Positions 36,150 to 45,312 of a DNA stretch of 64,000 bases are shown here, piece after piece; the stretch's first letter is position 1; each line of letters opens with the position of its first letter. This stretch comes from Bacteroides_D sp963546395 (GTDB lineage Bacteria; Bacteroidota; Bacteroidia; Bacteroidales; CAJPTX01): contig CAUUMS010000002.1 of assembly GCA_963546395.1 (NCBI GenBank), forward strand, positions 124,001 to 188,000. Reading direction: 5' to 3'. The notes below the pieces were generated by a model. That model was not told the DNA's origin. It saw only the letters and a program-made list of their open reading frames with translations, and made no database searches. The position numbers were made by a program, and so were the translations under genes.

Positions 36150-37013
36150 ATGAAACATTTTGACGGTTTACTGGGTTCTCTCATCGACCTGGCTCTGGCT
36201 GAGGATGTGGGCACGGGCGATGTGGCTACGGCCTCCCTGGTGAGCACAACTGTTCAGGGTGTGGCGGAGCTTGTGGCTAAGGCTGATGGCGTTGTCTCTG
36301 GCCTCGCCGTGGCGGAGATGGTGTTTCGCCGCCTGGATGCTGACTGTAGCCTGGAGGCCCTTGTGGCGGATGGGGATGCGGTGTCTCGGGGTGCTATCAT
36401 CGCTAGGATCCAGGGGCGTTATGATGCGCTGCTGACGGGAGAGCGTACTGCGCTCAACTTTTTGCAGCGCATGAGTGGCATCGCCACGCTCACACGTCGG
36501 TTTGTAAATGAATTGGAGGGCTTGCCTACTCGTTTCTTGGATACGCGGAAAACGGCCCCAGGACACCGTTACACCGATAAGATGGCAGTGCGCCACGGGG
36601 GTGGAGCCAATCACCGGATGGGGCTCTACGACTTGGCGATGATTAAGGATAACCACATTGCCATGGCGGGTGGTATCACCGCAGCAGTGGCATCTGTGCG
36701 AGCAACAATGCCCGCCTATATGCGTATTGAGGTGGAGACGGCAACCCTCGCTCAGGTGGATGAGGCCATTGCTGCTCGGGCTGACATCATCATGCTCGAT
36801 AACATGAGCCTCGACCTCATGCGGCAGGCGGTAGAGCGCATTGCAGGCCGGGCCATGACAGAGGCCTCAGGGAATGTCTCAGTCGCGACCATTCGGGCTA
36901 TCGCCGAGACGGGAGTCGATTTTGTGAGCGCAGGGGCTGTGACGCATAGCTCGCAGGCCCTGGACATCAGCATGCGAATGCATCCGGTGCATTGCGGGTG
37001 CGCTGCGGAATAA
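36150..37013 (+). CDS. nadC: nicotinate-nucleotide diphosphorylase (carboxylating)
   Basis: NadC turns quinolinate and PRPP into nicotinate mononucleotide in NAD synthesis. The 287-residue protein has EDVGTGDVAT near residue 18, LLTGERTALNFLQRMSGIAT, and TRKTAPGHRYTDKMAVRHGGGANHRMGLYD broken by the usual catalytic Lys, Arg and His residues, then MIKDNH and DIIMLDNMS. Length is normal. nadA follows 91 bases later on the same strand, so the two NAD genes form a unit; nadB is not in the window. Confidence 0.96.
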   Translation: MKHFDGLLGSLIDLALAEDVGTGDVATASLVSTTVQGVAELVAKADGVVSGLAVAEMVFRRLDADCSLEALVADGDAVSRGAIIARIQGRYDALLTGERTALNFLQRMSGIATLTRRFVNELEGLPTRFLDTRKTAPGHRYTDKMAVRHGGGANHRMGLYDLAMIKDNHIAMAGGITAAVASVRATMPAYMRIEVETATLAQVDEAIAARADIIMLDNMSLDLMRQAVERIAGRAMTEASGNVSVATIRAIAETGVDFVSAGAVTHSSQALDISMRMHPVHCGCAAE

Positions 37014-37104
37014 TAGCCGGCAGGGAGGCCGGATGCCCGAAGGCACCTTGTTGACGCATCATAGACCACAGTCTTTCACATAACCATTCGCAATAGGAAC
37101 CGCA

Positions 37105-38055
37105 ATGGGGACGAATCTTTCAGAGGTCAGGGGGAAGCACGAGTTGCTCGAACGTCTACAGGAATTGCGGAAACGTCATCGGGCTGTCTTGCTGGGGCAC
37201 TACTACGTGCCGCCGGAGGTGCAGGATGCTTGCGACTACGTGGGCGACTCGCTGGGCCTGTCCCGGCAGGCTGCCGAGAGCGATGTGGATGTCATTGTGT
37301 TCTGCGGAGTGCATTTCATGGCTGAGACTGCCTCAGTGCTAGCCCCCGATCGCCGTGTCCTCATCCCGTCCCTGGATGCGGGCTGCTCGTTGGCTGAGAG
37401 CATTACCGGCCACGACGTGGCCCAGTGGAAGGCTGCTAACCCTGACGGGATTGTCATCTCGTATGTCAATACCACGGCGGAAGTGAAGGCCTACACGGAC
37501 TGCTGCTGCACCTCGGCGAATGCGCTGCTCGTGGTACAGCAGTACGCCGATGCCAAGAAGATCCTCTTTCTCCCCGATAAGAATCTGGGCCACTACATCA
37601 TGCGCAAGACGGGTATCTCCATGGAGATTTGGGATGGTGCCTGCCACGTGCACGATCGATTCTCCGAAGCGTTGATACAGGCTCGTATGGCCGAGTACCC
37701 CGAGGCTGAGGTGCTAGTGCACCCAGAGAGTGCCGGGGCTTGGCGTGATGAGATATTTGGCAATCCACGAGTCTTTATTGGCTCTACTACCGGGATGATT
37801 AAGCGGGCAGCCTCTAGCTCAGCGAAACAGTTCCTAGTGGTTACCGAGCAGGGCACACTGCACCAGATGCAGCGTGAGGCTCCGGGTAAGGAGCTGATAC
37901 TCGTGGGCCCCGAGGCCTACTGCGAGTACATGAAAATGATGACCCTCGAGAGGGTTGTACGCTGCCTCGAAACGGGTATCCATGAGGTCAAGGTACCGGC
38001 GGATATTGCCAAGAGAGCTGCGAACTCCATTGAACGTATGTTGTCCATAGGGTAA
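37105..38055 (+). CDS. nadA: quinolinate synthase
   Basis: NadA condenses iminoaspartate with dihydroxyacetone phosphate to quinolinate using a [4Fe-4S] cluster. The 316-residue protein has LLGHYYVPPEVQD near residues 31-43, DSLGLSRQAAESD, and cysteines in DAGCSLAE, CCCTSANA and GPEAYCEYM as candidate cluster ligands. The expected iminoaspartate must come from NadB or another source outside the window. The acyl-CoA ligase gene starts 11 bases downstream, which suggests one transcript nadC-nadA-ligase. Confidence 0.95.
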   Translation: MGTNLSEVRGKHELLERLQELRKRHRAVLLGHYYVPPEVQDACDYVGDSLGLSRQAAESDVDVIVFCGVHFMAETASVLAPDRRVLIPSLDAGCSLAESITGHDVAQWKAANPDGIVISYVNTTAEVKAYTDCCCTSANALLVVQQYADAKKILFLPDKNLGHYIMRKTGISMEIWDGACHVHDRFSEALIQARMAEYPEAEVLVHPESAGAWRDEIFGNPRVFIGSTTGMIKRAASSSAKQFLVVTEQGTLHQMQREAPGKELILVGPEAYCEYMKMMTLERVVRCLETGIHEVKVPADIAKRAANSIERMLSIG

Positions 38056-38066
38056 TCGGTGCACAG

Positions 38067-39725
38067 ATGAATACGGCAGTTGAGCAGACCATAGGGTTCA
38101 AGATTCGAAGGGCGATCCTGGAGAATTGGGATCGTCCGGCGCTTACTGAGTACACGGTTGAGACGGTCACCTATGGGGAGCTCGGGAGACAGATAGCCCG
38201 TGTGCATGCTCAGCTCGCTGCCGTTGGGGTGAAACCCGGTGATAGGGTTGCCCTCATTGGCCGAAGCACTATAGGCTGGGCCGCAGTCTACTTTGGGGTG
38301 GTTACCTATGGCGCTGTGATCGTGCCGATCCTAAATGACTTCAAGGGGTCGACAGTGAACCACATCGTAAACCACAGCGAGGCGAAGGTCTTTTATGTGG
38401 CCGAGAGCCACTGGGAAGCCCTGGGCGAAAGCTCTATGCCGAGCGTGGAGGCCTTCATCAGCATAGGCACTGGGCGTATACTCTACAGCAAGCAGAAAGA
38501 GGTGGCAGCACGTGACTGGGGCATACCAGCCATGGAGAAAGCTGATTTTGAGGCGTTGCCCATCCGCTATACCACAGGCGAGGAGCTTGCTGAGATCAAT
38601 TACACCTCGGGCACTACGGGCTTCTCGAAAGGCGTGATGCAGCCATTCCGCAGCCTGGAGAGCAATGTGCAATTTGCCGAGGGTGTCATCCCCGTCCAAC
38701 CGGGCGACACGGTCATCTCTGTGCTACCGCTGGCCCATGCGTATGGACAGGCCTTCGAGTTCCTATACTGTTTCACGAGGGGTTGCCACATCCACTTCAT
38801 CTCCAAGACCCCATCGCCCAAGGTGATAGCCCAGGCCTTCGCCGAGATTAAGCCGAGGATTATCCTCATTGTGCCGCTTATCATGGAGAAGATCTATAAG
38901 CAGCACATTCTCAAGCAGCTCAACCGTCGGGGTATGCGCCTGCTCATGCGCGCCCCCGTCATCGGCGAGCGGGTGAAACGTAAGTTCTGCGATGCCCTCT
39001 CAGGATTCTTTGGAGATAACTTCCTGGAGGTCATCATCGGTGGAGCTGCCCTCAATCCTGAGGTAGAGCTATTCCTCAAGCGCATAGGATTTCGTTACAC
39101 GGTGGGGTACGGTATGACCGAGTGCGCGCCCATCATCACCTACGCCAGTTGGGATACGCATCGCTTGCATAGCACTGGGCGTGTGGTGGTGAACATGGAG
39201 CTCCGCATCAACGAGCCTAACTCCGAGACAGGGGTCGGCGAGGTCGTGGTGCGTGGCAAGAATGTCATGCTGGGTTACTACCGTGATCCTGCGCTTACTG
39301 AGGAGGTCTTCACCCCGGACGGGTGGCTACGCACAGGCGATTTGGCTTACCTAGATGCCGAGGGCAATCTGTTCATCAAGGGACGCTCCAAGAATATGAT
39401 CCTGGGCCCCAGTGGCCAGAATATCTACCCCGAAGAGGTCGAGGCTGTGCTCAATAGTCAGCCTTACATCCAAGAGTCGCTCGTGGCGGAGCAGGATGGC
39501 AAGTTGGTTGCCCTGGTGGTGCCCGATTTTGTCAATGCGAGTGCGGACGGAGTGCCCATCGATGTCCTTGAGGCCCGCTTCGAGGAAGTGCGTAAGGCCG
39601 TCAACAAGGAGCTCCCTGCATACAGTCAGATCGCCGCCATTCAACTCTATCCCGAGGAGTTTGAGAAGACACCCAAGAAGAGTATAAAGCGATTCATGTA
39701 CGCACTGAATCCGCTAAAGCACTAG
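38067..39725 (+). CDS. AMP-forming long-chain acyl-CoA ligase
   Basis: A 552-residue member of the adenylate-forming family. It has YTSGTTGFSKGVM near residues 179-191 (P-loop), GYGMTECAP, GEVVVRGKNVMLGYY, DGWLRTGDL (hinge Asp) and the C-terminal catalytic Lys in KTPKKSIKR. The family activates fatty acids with ATP and CoA; the chain length cannot be told. It follows nadA closely but has no metabolic link with it. An A+T-richer island begins right after its stop. Confidence 0.88.
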   Translation: MNTAVEQTIGFKIRRAILENWDRPALTEYTVETVTYGELGRQIARVHAQLAAVGVKPGDRVALIGRSTIGWAAVYFGVVTYGAVIVPILNDFKGSTVNHIVNHSEAKVFYVAESHWEALGESSMPSVEAFISIGTGRILYSKQKEVAARDWGIPAMEKADFEALPIRYTTGEELAEINYTSGTTGFSKGVMQPFRSLESNVQFAEGVIPVQPGDTVISVLPLAHAYGQAFEFLYCFTRGCHIHFISKTPSPKVIAQAFAEIKPRIILIVPLIMEKIYKQHILKQLNRRGMRLLMRAPVIGERVKRKFCDALSGFFGDNFLEVIIGGAALNPEVELFLKRIGFRYTVGYGMTECAPIITYASWDTHRLHSTGRVVVNMELRINEPNSETGVGEVVVRGKNVMLGYYRDPALTEEVFTPDGWLRTGDLAYLDAEGNLFIKGRSKNMILGPSGQNIYPEEVEAVLNSQPYIQESLVAEQDGKLVALVVPDFVNASADGVPIDVLEARFEEVRKAVNKELPAYSQIAAIQLYPEEFEKTPKKSIKRFMYALNPLKH

Positions 39726-39747
39726 CTGCGGGGAGCTTGCATCGTGA

Positions 39748-39849
39748 AGAGCCAATCTCTCAGGAAAGTTTGATATGGCCGGAAATCAAATCAGTGAGCC
39801 GGCAAGAAAGATGGCTCAGCATCACGCAATGACGGCATGCAGAAGTTAA
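39748..39849 (+). other. short frame abutting the immunity gene (possible toxin remnant)
   Basis: A 33-codon frame, open after a TGA at 39745, ends at TAA 39847-39849 and overlaps the start of the next gene by 13 bases. Its end reads ARKMAQHHAMTACRS. Toxin genes of polymorphic systems often end this way on top of their immunity gene, so it could be the last piece of a lost toxin. It is too short to identify and may be chance. Confidence 0.2.
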
Positions 39850-40178
39850 TGGATTTCAAAGAGCCGGTCATTTGGAGAGGGGCGGTCTTGAAATGCGATG
39901 GAGCATATCCGTACGAAAGCACCGTGTATTTCCTGATATGCGAGATGCAGGAGCGGTACGCTATGATGTGCATTTCTGGCTACAAGGCAGGGTTGATATA
40001 CACGCTTTTCCCCGATGAGTCTAAGCCTAGAGGCAATAGATTCGGACTAAGCACAGACTGGCTAAAGGTGCACTGGGATAAATTCGGATATCCCGACTGT
40101 GACGTTGAAAACGTTTGCATAGCGAGCGACATGTCAGAAGTGCTCGAGCGACACTACGCCGAAACTAAGGATCATTAA
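39837..40178 (+). CDS. predicted immunity protein, Imm45-like
   Basis: The 113-residue protein resembles, from memory, the Imm45 family of polymorphic-toxin immunity proteins: IWRGAVLKCDGAYPYESTVY near residues 12-31, ISGYKAGLIYTLFPDES, and WLKVHWDKFGYPDCDVENV near the end. Imm45 members neutralise a cognate toxin inside the cell. No signal peptide or membrane segment is present. Base composition is clearly more A+T-rich than the flanking core genes, which suggests acquisition by transfer. No intact toxin precedes it; only a short frame at 39748. ATG 39849 is an alternative start. Confidence 0.55.
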   Translation: MQKLMDFKEPVIWRGAVLKCDGAYPYESTVYFLICEMQERYAMMCISGYKAGLIYTLFPDESKPRGNRFGLSTDWLKVHWDKFGYPDCDVENVCIASDMSEVLERHYAETKDH

Positions 40179-40308
40179 CTTTCCCAGCTCCGTTTCCCAC
40201 CCTGTCCAGGCCTGCGTAAACTGTGTGTATACGCTCTTTGGGCAAAAACGGCCCCTTTACGCCAGTGCGAGTGGGGCAAAGGGGGCTTACCCCAAACAGT
40301 AGCGGCCA

Positions 40309-40893
40309 ATGGAGTACTATGCGTTTCAGGTGTACGATAACGACAGCTATCTCTTGAACGTCAGTAGGGTAGACAGGCATAAATACGCCACCTGCCCTGT
40401 CTGCAAAATGATTTTGGATAAAAGGAGACTTATTGAGGAGCACTTGCCTGCGTATAAAGTGAAAAGGAAGCGCTACCATTTGTCCGGCAGCTATGACGGT
40501 TTCAAGGTGGTATCGCAGGCCCTCAAGGATTTGTATGATATCTCCGGTTGGCAGGGGCTAGTATTTTATCCAATACCCCAAAGCGAAGGCTTTTATTTGA
40601 TAGAATGCTCTCCGCAGATCGCAGTTAACGAGTCAAAACGCCCCATTGAATTTGAAAGCAAATGTGACGAGTGCGGTCTGCATATGGGAATTTATGGCAG
40701 TGTTCCTCATTATATCGACGTGGACATCCTGCGAAGACTGAATCCCAATACATTTTATAGAAGTAACCTAGAGTACGGATACGATTTTGAGCAGGGCTAT
40801 AGCCTATTCGCTTCCTCAGTAATAGTAGGCAGGCTAATCGAGTGCAAATTGATTAATCGAAAGGACGTAATAGAAGTCGTCGCAGTGCAGTGA
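40309..40893 (+). CDS. double-CxxC protein, possible SitI6-like immunity protein
   Basis: The 194-residue protein has two CxxC pairs: CPVC at residues 29-32 and CDECG at 119-123. They could form one zinc site across the chain. This pattern recalls the double-CXXCG family described from Myxococcus (SitI6-type immunity proteins), but the resemblance is only in pattern and size. There is no signal peptide. The gene is A+T-rich like its neighbour and lies 130 bases after it. Alternatives are an unrelated zinc-ribbon protein of unknown role. Confidence 0.4.
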   Translation: MEYYAFQVYDNDSYLLNVSRVDRHKYATCPVCKMILDKRRLIEEHLPAYKVKRKRYHLSGSYDGFKVVSQALKDLYDISGWQGLVFYPIPQSEGFYLIECSPQIAVNESKRPIEFESKCDECGLHMGIYGSVPHYIDVDILRRLNPNTFYRSNLEYGYDFEQGYSLFASSVIVGRLIECKLINRKDVIEVVAVQ

Positions 40894-41314
40894 TGTCTCT
40901 TGAGCGATACGCAGTGACGGTTGCGAGAGTAGCATTAATGGGAGCCTGAAAAGTGCCACTACCCTTGGGGGGTAAGAAACACGGTGCTTGTGGCAGGCAT
41001 ATCTGCAAGTGCTACGCTGCGAAGTTTTGTACATTTGGGACGAGTCATACACCCTCATGAAAAGTCGAAAAATGAGATGATGGGTAGTGACGTGAGAGCT
41101 TGAGGGGTTTATTTCGGTGGCATGACTTGTGAACTGTACCATCGGTTGGCGGGATGTGTGACAGTGATAGGTGGCAATGAGAAATTTGTTTGGTGCACTG
41201 ATTACGACATCTTCTGTGGAACGGAAGTGTAAAAAGTAGGGCGTCCGGAATGCCCTTGGCGCATTTTAGTACCATATCAACACGAATCACTGCCCGTATA
41301 GAACTGTACCCACC
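40894..41314. other. gene-free A+T-richer stretch after the immunity genes
   Basis: No gene can be supported. A 36-codon frame at 41122-41232 (ending WCTDYDIFCGTEV) looks protein-like in composition but is too short to judge and could be another remnant. No terminator or clear promoter for mutS2 was found. Confidence 0.4.
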
Positions 41315-43729
41315 ATGCCCATCTACCCGGCAGATTTTGAGGCCCGAATAGGCTTTTCGGCGATACGCTCACGGATTGCTGCAATGGCACTCTGTGAGGC
41401 TGGGCGACAGCAGCTCCTCGCCTTGCAATTCTCTACCGATAGGGAGTGGATTGCTGCCGAGGCGACCCGGGTAGAGGAGATGAAATGGATACTCCGCTTT
41501 CATCCAGAATTCCCTCACGAGGGGTACATCGACTTTGGTGATGCGCTGCAAATCCTTACCATACCAACACACTGGTACCGTGAGGAAGACCTGCATGCCC
41601 TACGAGTGTCCCTTTCCACGCTGGGCGAGATCATCGCTTTTCTGGCCACCTGTGATGCCACGCCCAGGCTTAGTGCGCTGTCTGCCGAGGCTACCCTGCC
41701 GGAGTGGATCTTACCCGTCCTAGGGCACGTGCTCACCCCCTCGGGGCAGATCAGCGATAGTGCCTCGCCCCAGTTGCAGCGGATACGAGGCTCCATGGCA
41801 GCTTTGCAGGGGCAAATCATGCGCTGCATGCAAAACCTCTTGCGTGATGCGCAGCGGGACGGCCTGGTGGACGAGGGGGCCCAGGTCATGGTGCGTGAGG
41901 GCCATCCGGTGCTACCCATCCCGGCCCGTAATAAGAGCCGCTTCCGGGCCATGGTGCAGGGGCAATCGGCCACAGGGCAAACCCTCTTCATAGAGCCCTA
42001 CGAGGCCCTAGAGCTGGCCAATCAGATGCGCACCCTGGAGCAGGAGGAGCACGAGGAGATCAAGCGCATCCTACTCGAAATCACCGATCGTTTGCGGCCT
42101 GAGCATGATGCGTTGGCCCATCTGTGCCACTTCCTGGGGCAGATTGACTCCACGAGAGCCAGGGCCCTCTACGCCCTCGAGGTCGGGGGTGCGTGCCCCA
42201 TCATGGCCGAGGGGTGTAGCCTGGAGTTGCGACGAGCGTATCACCCCGCATTGTACGAGACATGTAGGCAGCAGGGCCGTGAGCCCATTGCGCTCAACGT
42301 GAGGCTTGATGCCGAGCACCGTGTGCTGGTGATCTCTGGCCCCAATGCGGGAGGAAAGTCCGTGGCGCTGAAGTGCGTGGCGATGGCCGTCTACATGTAC
42401 CAGTGCGGCTTCCTGCCATTCGTAGCCGAGAACAGCGAGCTTGGGGTCTTCGACACCATGCTGCTCGACATCGGAGACACGCAATCCATAGAGAGCGACC
42501 TCTCCACCTACAGTGCTCACCTGTCGGCCATGTCCCACTTCCTGCAAGCCGCATCGCCCCGGAGCATCTGCTTCATCGATGAATTTGGCTCGGGCACTGA
42601 GCCCGCAGCCGGGGGAGCTATTGCCGAGGCCATTCTCGAGTGTCTTGCAGCCTCTGGCACGTTGGGCATCATTACCACCCATTTCGGCAACCTCAAGACG
42701 TGCGCAGAACATTTGCCTGGCTTACTCAACGGGGCCATGCGCTACGATCTGCGCACGTTGCGCCCGCTCTACCAGCTGGAGATCGATCAGCCTGGGAGCA
42801 GCTTCCCGTTCCAGATTGCCCGACAGATGGGGCTGCCCGATGCCATTCTTGTGCGGGCCGAGGAGCTTGTGGGGCGTGAGTACGTTAGCCTGGAGACGCA
42901 GCTTCAGGAGGCCATGGAGGCGCGTAGGGCCTGGGAGGCAAAGCGGGGAGAAATCGAGACCATTAAGCGAGAGATGGAGTCGCTGCAAACCAGGATGGAC
43001 GAGATGGCCCACGGCTTACAGGCGCAGCGTAGGACAATCATCCAGCAGGCTAAGGCCGAGGCGCAGCGCATCATCCGCGATAGCAATAAGGCCGTCGAGC
43101 GCACCATACGGGAGATCCGTGAGGCGGCAGCTGATAAAGAGGCCACTCGGCAGATTCGCACCCGGCTGAAATCGCATCTCGATGCCCTGGAGAAGGAGGA
43201 CGAGGCGCCATCGTCACCTGCTCCATCCCTGCCAGAGCAGCCGGCAGATGCCAGTCCTACCCTTGCTGTGGGGGTGGCTGTACGCATCCACGGCTCCGAC
43301 TCTGTGGGGGAAATCGTCACCCTATCGCCGAAGAAGGCTGTGGTGGCCATGGGCCACATGTACACCACCGTCCCCCTCTCTCAGCTCGAGCCTCTGCCGC
43401 GGGCCCAGTACAGGAAGATGCAGCGAGCAGGCAATCAGGCTGCGGGCCCGGCCTCATCCGACGGATTGCGGCAGCGGCGGTTGAACTTCTCGTCTTCGCT
43501 CGATGTGCGTGGCCAGCGTGGCGAGGAGGCCCTCCAGTCCGTCCAAGAGCTGTTGGACGATGCAATACTGGTGGGCGTGCAGTCCGTGCGCATCCTACAC
43601 GGGAAGGGCGACGGCATCCTGCGCACCAGAATCCGGGATCTGCTCAAGGAGCATCCTGCAGTGCAGACCTACCACGACGAGGCCGAGAACTTCGGCGGGG
43701 CGGGTATAACGGTGGTCGAGCTCAAGTGA
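41315..43729 (+). CDS. mutS2: MutS2 ATPase/endonuclease
   Basis: MutS2 binds branched DNA or collided ribosomes and carries an Smr nuclease domain. The 804-residue protein lacks the mismatch-binding domain of MutS and has the lever/clamp helices, the ATPase with SGPNAGGKS at 341-349, CFIDEFGSGTEP (Walker B), TTHFGNLK, a long coiled coil (about 520-640) and the C-terminal Smr domain (about 728-804) with LDVRGQRGEEAL and LHGKGDGILR. All expected parts are present. It converges on gltX with only 35 bases between the stops. Confidence 0.95.
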   Translation: MPIYPADFEARIGFSAIRSRIAAMALCEAGRQQLLALQFSTDREWIAAEATRVEEMKWILRFHPEFPHEGYIDFGDALQILTIPTHWYREEDLHALRVSLSTLGEIIAFLATCDATPRLSALSAEATLPEWILPVLGHVLTPSGQISDSASPQLQRIRGSMAALQGQIMRCMQNLLRDAQRDGLVDEGAQVMVREGHPVLPIPARNKSRFRAMVQGQSATGQTLFIEPYEALELANQMRTLEQEEHEEIKRILLEITDRLRPEHDALAHLCHFLGQIDSTRARALYALEVGGACPIMAEGCSLELRRAYHPALYETCRQQGREPIALNVRLDAEHRVLVISGPNAGGKSVALKCVAMAVYMYQCGFLPFVAENSELGVFDTMLLDIGDTQSIESDLSTYSAHLSAMSHFLQAASPRSICFIDEFGSGTEPAAGGAIAEAILECLAASGTLGIITTHFGNLKTCAEHLPGLLNGAMRYDLRTLRPLYQLEIDQPGSSFPFQIARQMGLPDAILVRAEELVGREYVSLETQLQEAMEARRAWEAKRGEIETIKREMESLQTRMDEMAHGLQAQRRTIIQQAKAEAQRIIRDSNKAVERTIREIREAAADKEATRQIRTRLKSHLDALEKEDEAPSSPAPSLPEQPADASPTLAVGVAVRIHGSDSVGEIVTLSPKKAVVAMGHMYTTVPLSQLEPLPRAQYRKMQRAGNQAAGPASSDGLRQRRLNFSSSLDVRGQRGEEALQSVQELLDDAILVGVQSVRILHGKGDGILRTRIRDLLKEHPAVQTYHDEAENFGGAGITVVELK

Positions 43730-43764
43730 GCCCTGCCCAGAGCCCCGATTGAATCCCGAGCGGC

Positions 43765-45294
43765 CTACTCCGTCACTGCGTGAGCCAAGGCTTGCAGGCG
43801 CGAGACGGTCTCCGAGGTGCCTAGGAAGAGGATGATCTCCACCACGTCAACACCCCTCGAGGCACCCACCAGGGCCAGGCGGAGCGTATTCATCAGTTTC
43901 CCCTTAGGCCATTGCAATTCGCCAGAGATGCCATCGAGCATGGCCACGAGGGCTGAGTCTTCTAGCGGCGTGTTGGCTATGCGGTCTCCCAATGCCTGGA
44001 TACGCTCTGCGCTATTCGCATCGATGTGCTTGGCCACGGCCTTTGCATCGTACTCTGCTGGAGCTTGCCACAGGTAATCCGTCTCATTCCACAGGTCGGG
44101 TAGCAGCGTTATCCGACCCTGCACGAGCTCCACGGCCCGCTTGAGCTTTGCGTCTGGTGCGCTGCATCCGTGCTCCTTTAGCAGCTCGGCCAGATGCGTG
44201 GCCAGACGTTCCACCGAGGCAGTCTGTAGGTACTCGTGATTGAACCACCGGGTCTTCTCCGGGTCGAATCGTGCCCCGGCCTTGCTCACTCGTGCCAGCG
44301 AGAACTGGGCTATCAGCTCGTCCAGACTCATAATCTCGGCCCCATTCCCAGGGTTCCACCCCAGCAGGGCCAGCATGTTGAGGAATGCCTCTGGCAGGTA
44401 CCCATCCTCGCGGTAGCCCTGATAGGTCTCTCCCCCAGCCGTGCGCCATGCCAGCGGGAATACGGGAAAACCCATCTTGTCGCCATCGCGCTTGGAGAGC
44501 TTGCCATTGCCCGTGGGTTTGAGAATGAGGGGCAGGTGGGCAAACTCTGGCATCGTCTCCTGCCAGCCAAAGGCCTCGTACAGCAGGTAGTGCAGCGGCA
44601 GCGAGGGCAACCACTCCTCCCCGCGTATCACGTGGGAGATCTCCATCAGGTGATCATCCACAATGTTTGCCAGGTGGTACGTGGGCAGGCCATCGGCGCG
44701 CTTGTACAGCACCTTGTCATCTAGCGTTGAGGTCTGCACCTCCACCTCGCCGCGTATCAGGTCGCGCATGCGCACGGTGCGCTCTGCGGGGATCTTGAAC
44801 CGCACCACCCAGTCGCTACTCTCGGCCAGCAGCCGCTCCACCTCATCGGCGGGTAGCGTCAGCGAGTTGCGCAGCGTCATCCTCGTGGCAGGCCCGTAGG
44901 CGAAGGCCTCACCGGCAGCCTCTGCCTCGCCGCGGAGGCGATTGAGGGTCTCGGGCTCATCGAAGGCGTAGTAGGCCCAGCCAGCCGACACGAGTTGCTT
45001 GGCGAATGAGAAGTAAAGCTCCTTCCGCTCGCTTTGCCGGTATGGTGCGTGGGGCCCCCCCTCCTCCACACCCTCATCGGGGTGCATCCCACACCAGCGG
45101 AGGGCCTCAAAGATGTAGGCCTCGGCACCGGGCACGTAGCGACTGCTATCGGTGTCCTCAATCCGGAGTAGGAAGTCGCCCCCATGCTGACGGGCGAATA
45201 GGTAGTTGAATAGTGCCGTCCGCACGCCACCGATGTGTAGCGGGCCGGTGGGACTCGGGGCGAAACGAACGCGTACTCGACGGGATTGACCCAT
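43765..45294 (-). CDS. gltX: glutamyl-tRNA synthetase
   Basis: GltX charges tRNA-Glu. The 509-residue protein has the class I motifs FAPSPTGPLHIGG near residues 11-23 and KLSKRDG near residue 270, with the anticodon-binding helices after 330. It is a complete discriminating or non-discriminating type; no gatCAB gene is in the window to settle this. It starts 18 bases after the ribF stop and is probably read from the ribF promoter. Confidence 0.96.
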   Translation of the reverse strand: MGQSRRVRVRFAPSPTGPLHIGGVRTALFNYLFARQHGGDFLLRIEDTDSSRYVPGAEAYIFEALRWCGMHPDEGVEEGGPHAPYRQSERKELYFSFAKQLVSAGWAYYAFDEPETLNRLRGEAEAAGEAFAYGPATRMTLRNSLTLPADEVERLLAESSDWVVRFKIPAERTVRMRDLIRGEVEVQTSTLDDKVLYKRADGLPTYHLANIVDDHLMEISHVIRGEEWLPSLPLHYLLYEAFGWQETMPEFAHLPLILKPTGNGKLSKRDGDKMGFPVFPLAWRTAGGETYQGYREDGYLPEAFLNMLALLGWNPGNGAEIMSLDELIAQFSLARVSKAGARFDPEKTRWFNHEYLQTASVERLATHLAELLKEHGCSAPDAKLKRAVELVQGRITLLPDLWNETDYLWQAPAEYDAKAVAKHIDANSAERIQALGDRIANTPLEDSALVAMLDGISGELQWPKGKLMNTLRLALVGASRGVDVVEIILFLGTSETVSRLQALAHAVTE

Positions 45295-45312
45295 GGTGCG
45301 ATTGCGTATTAG

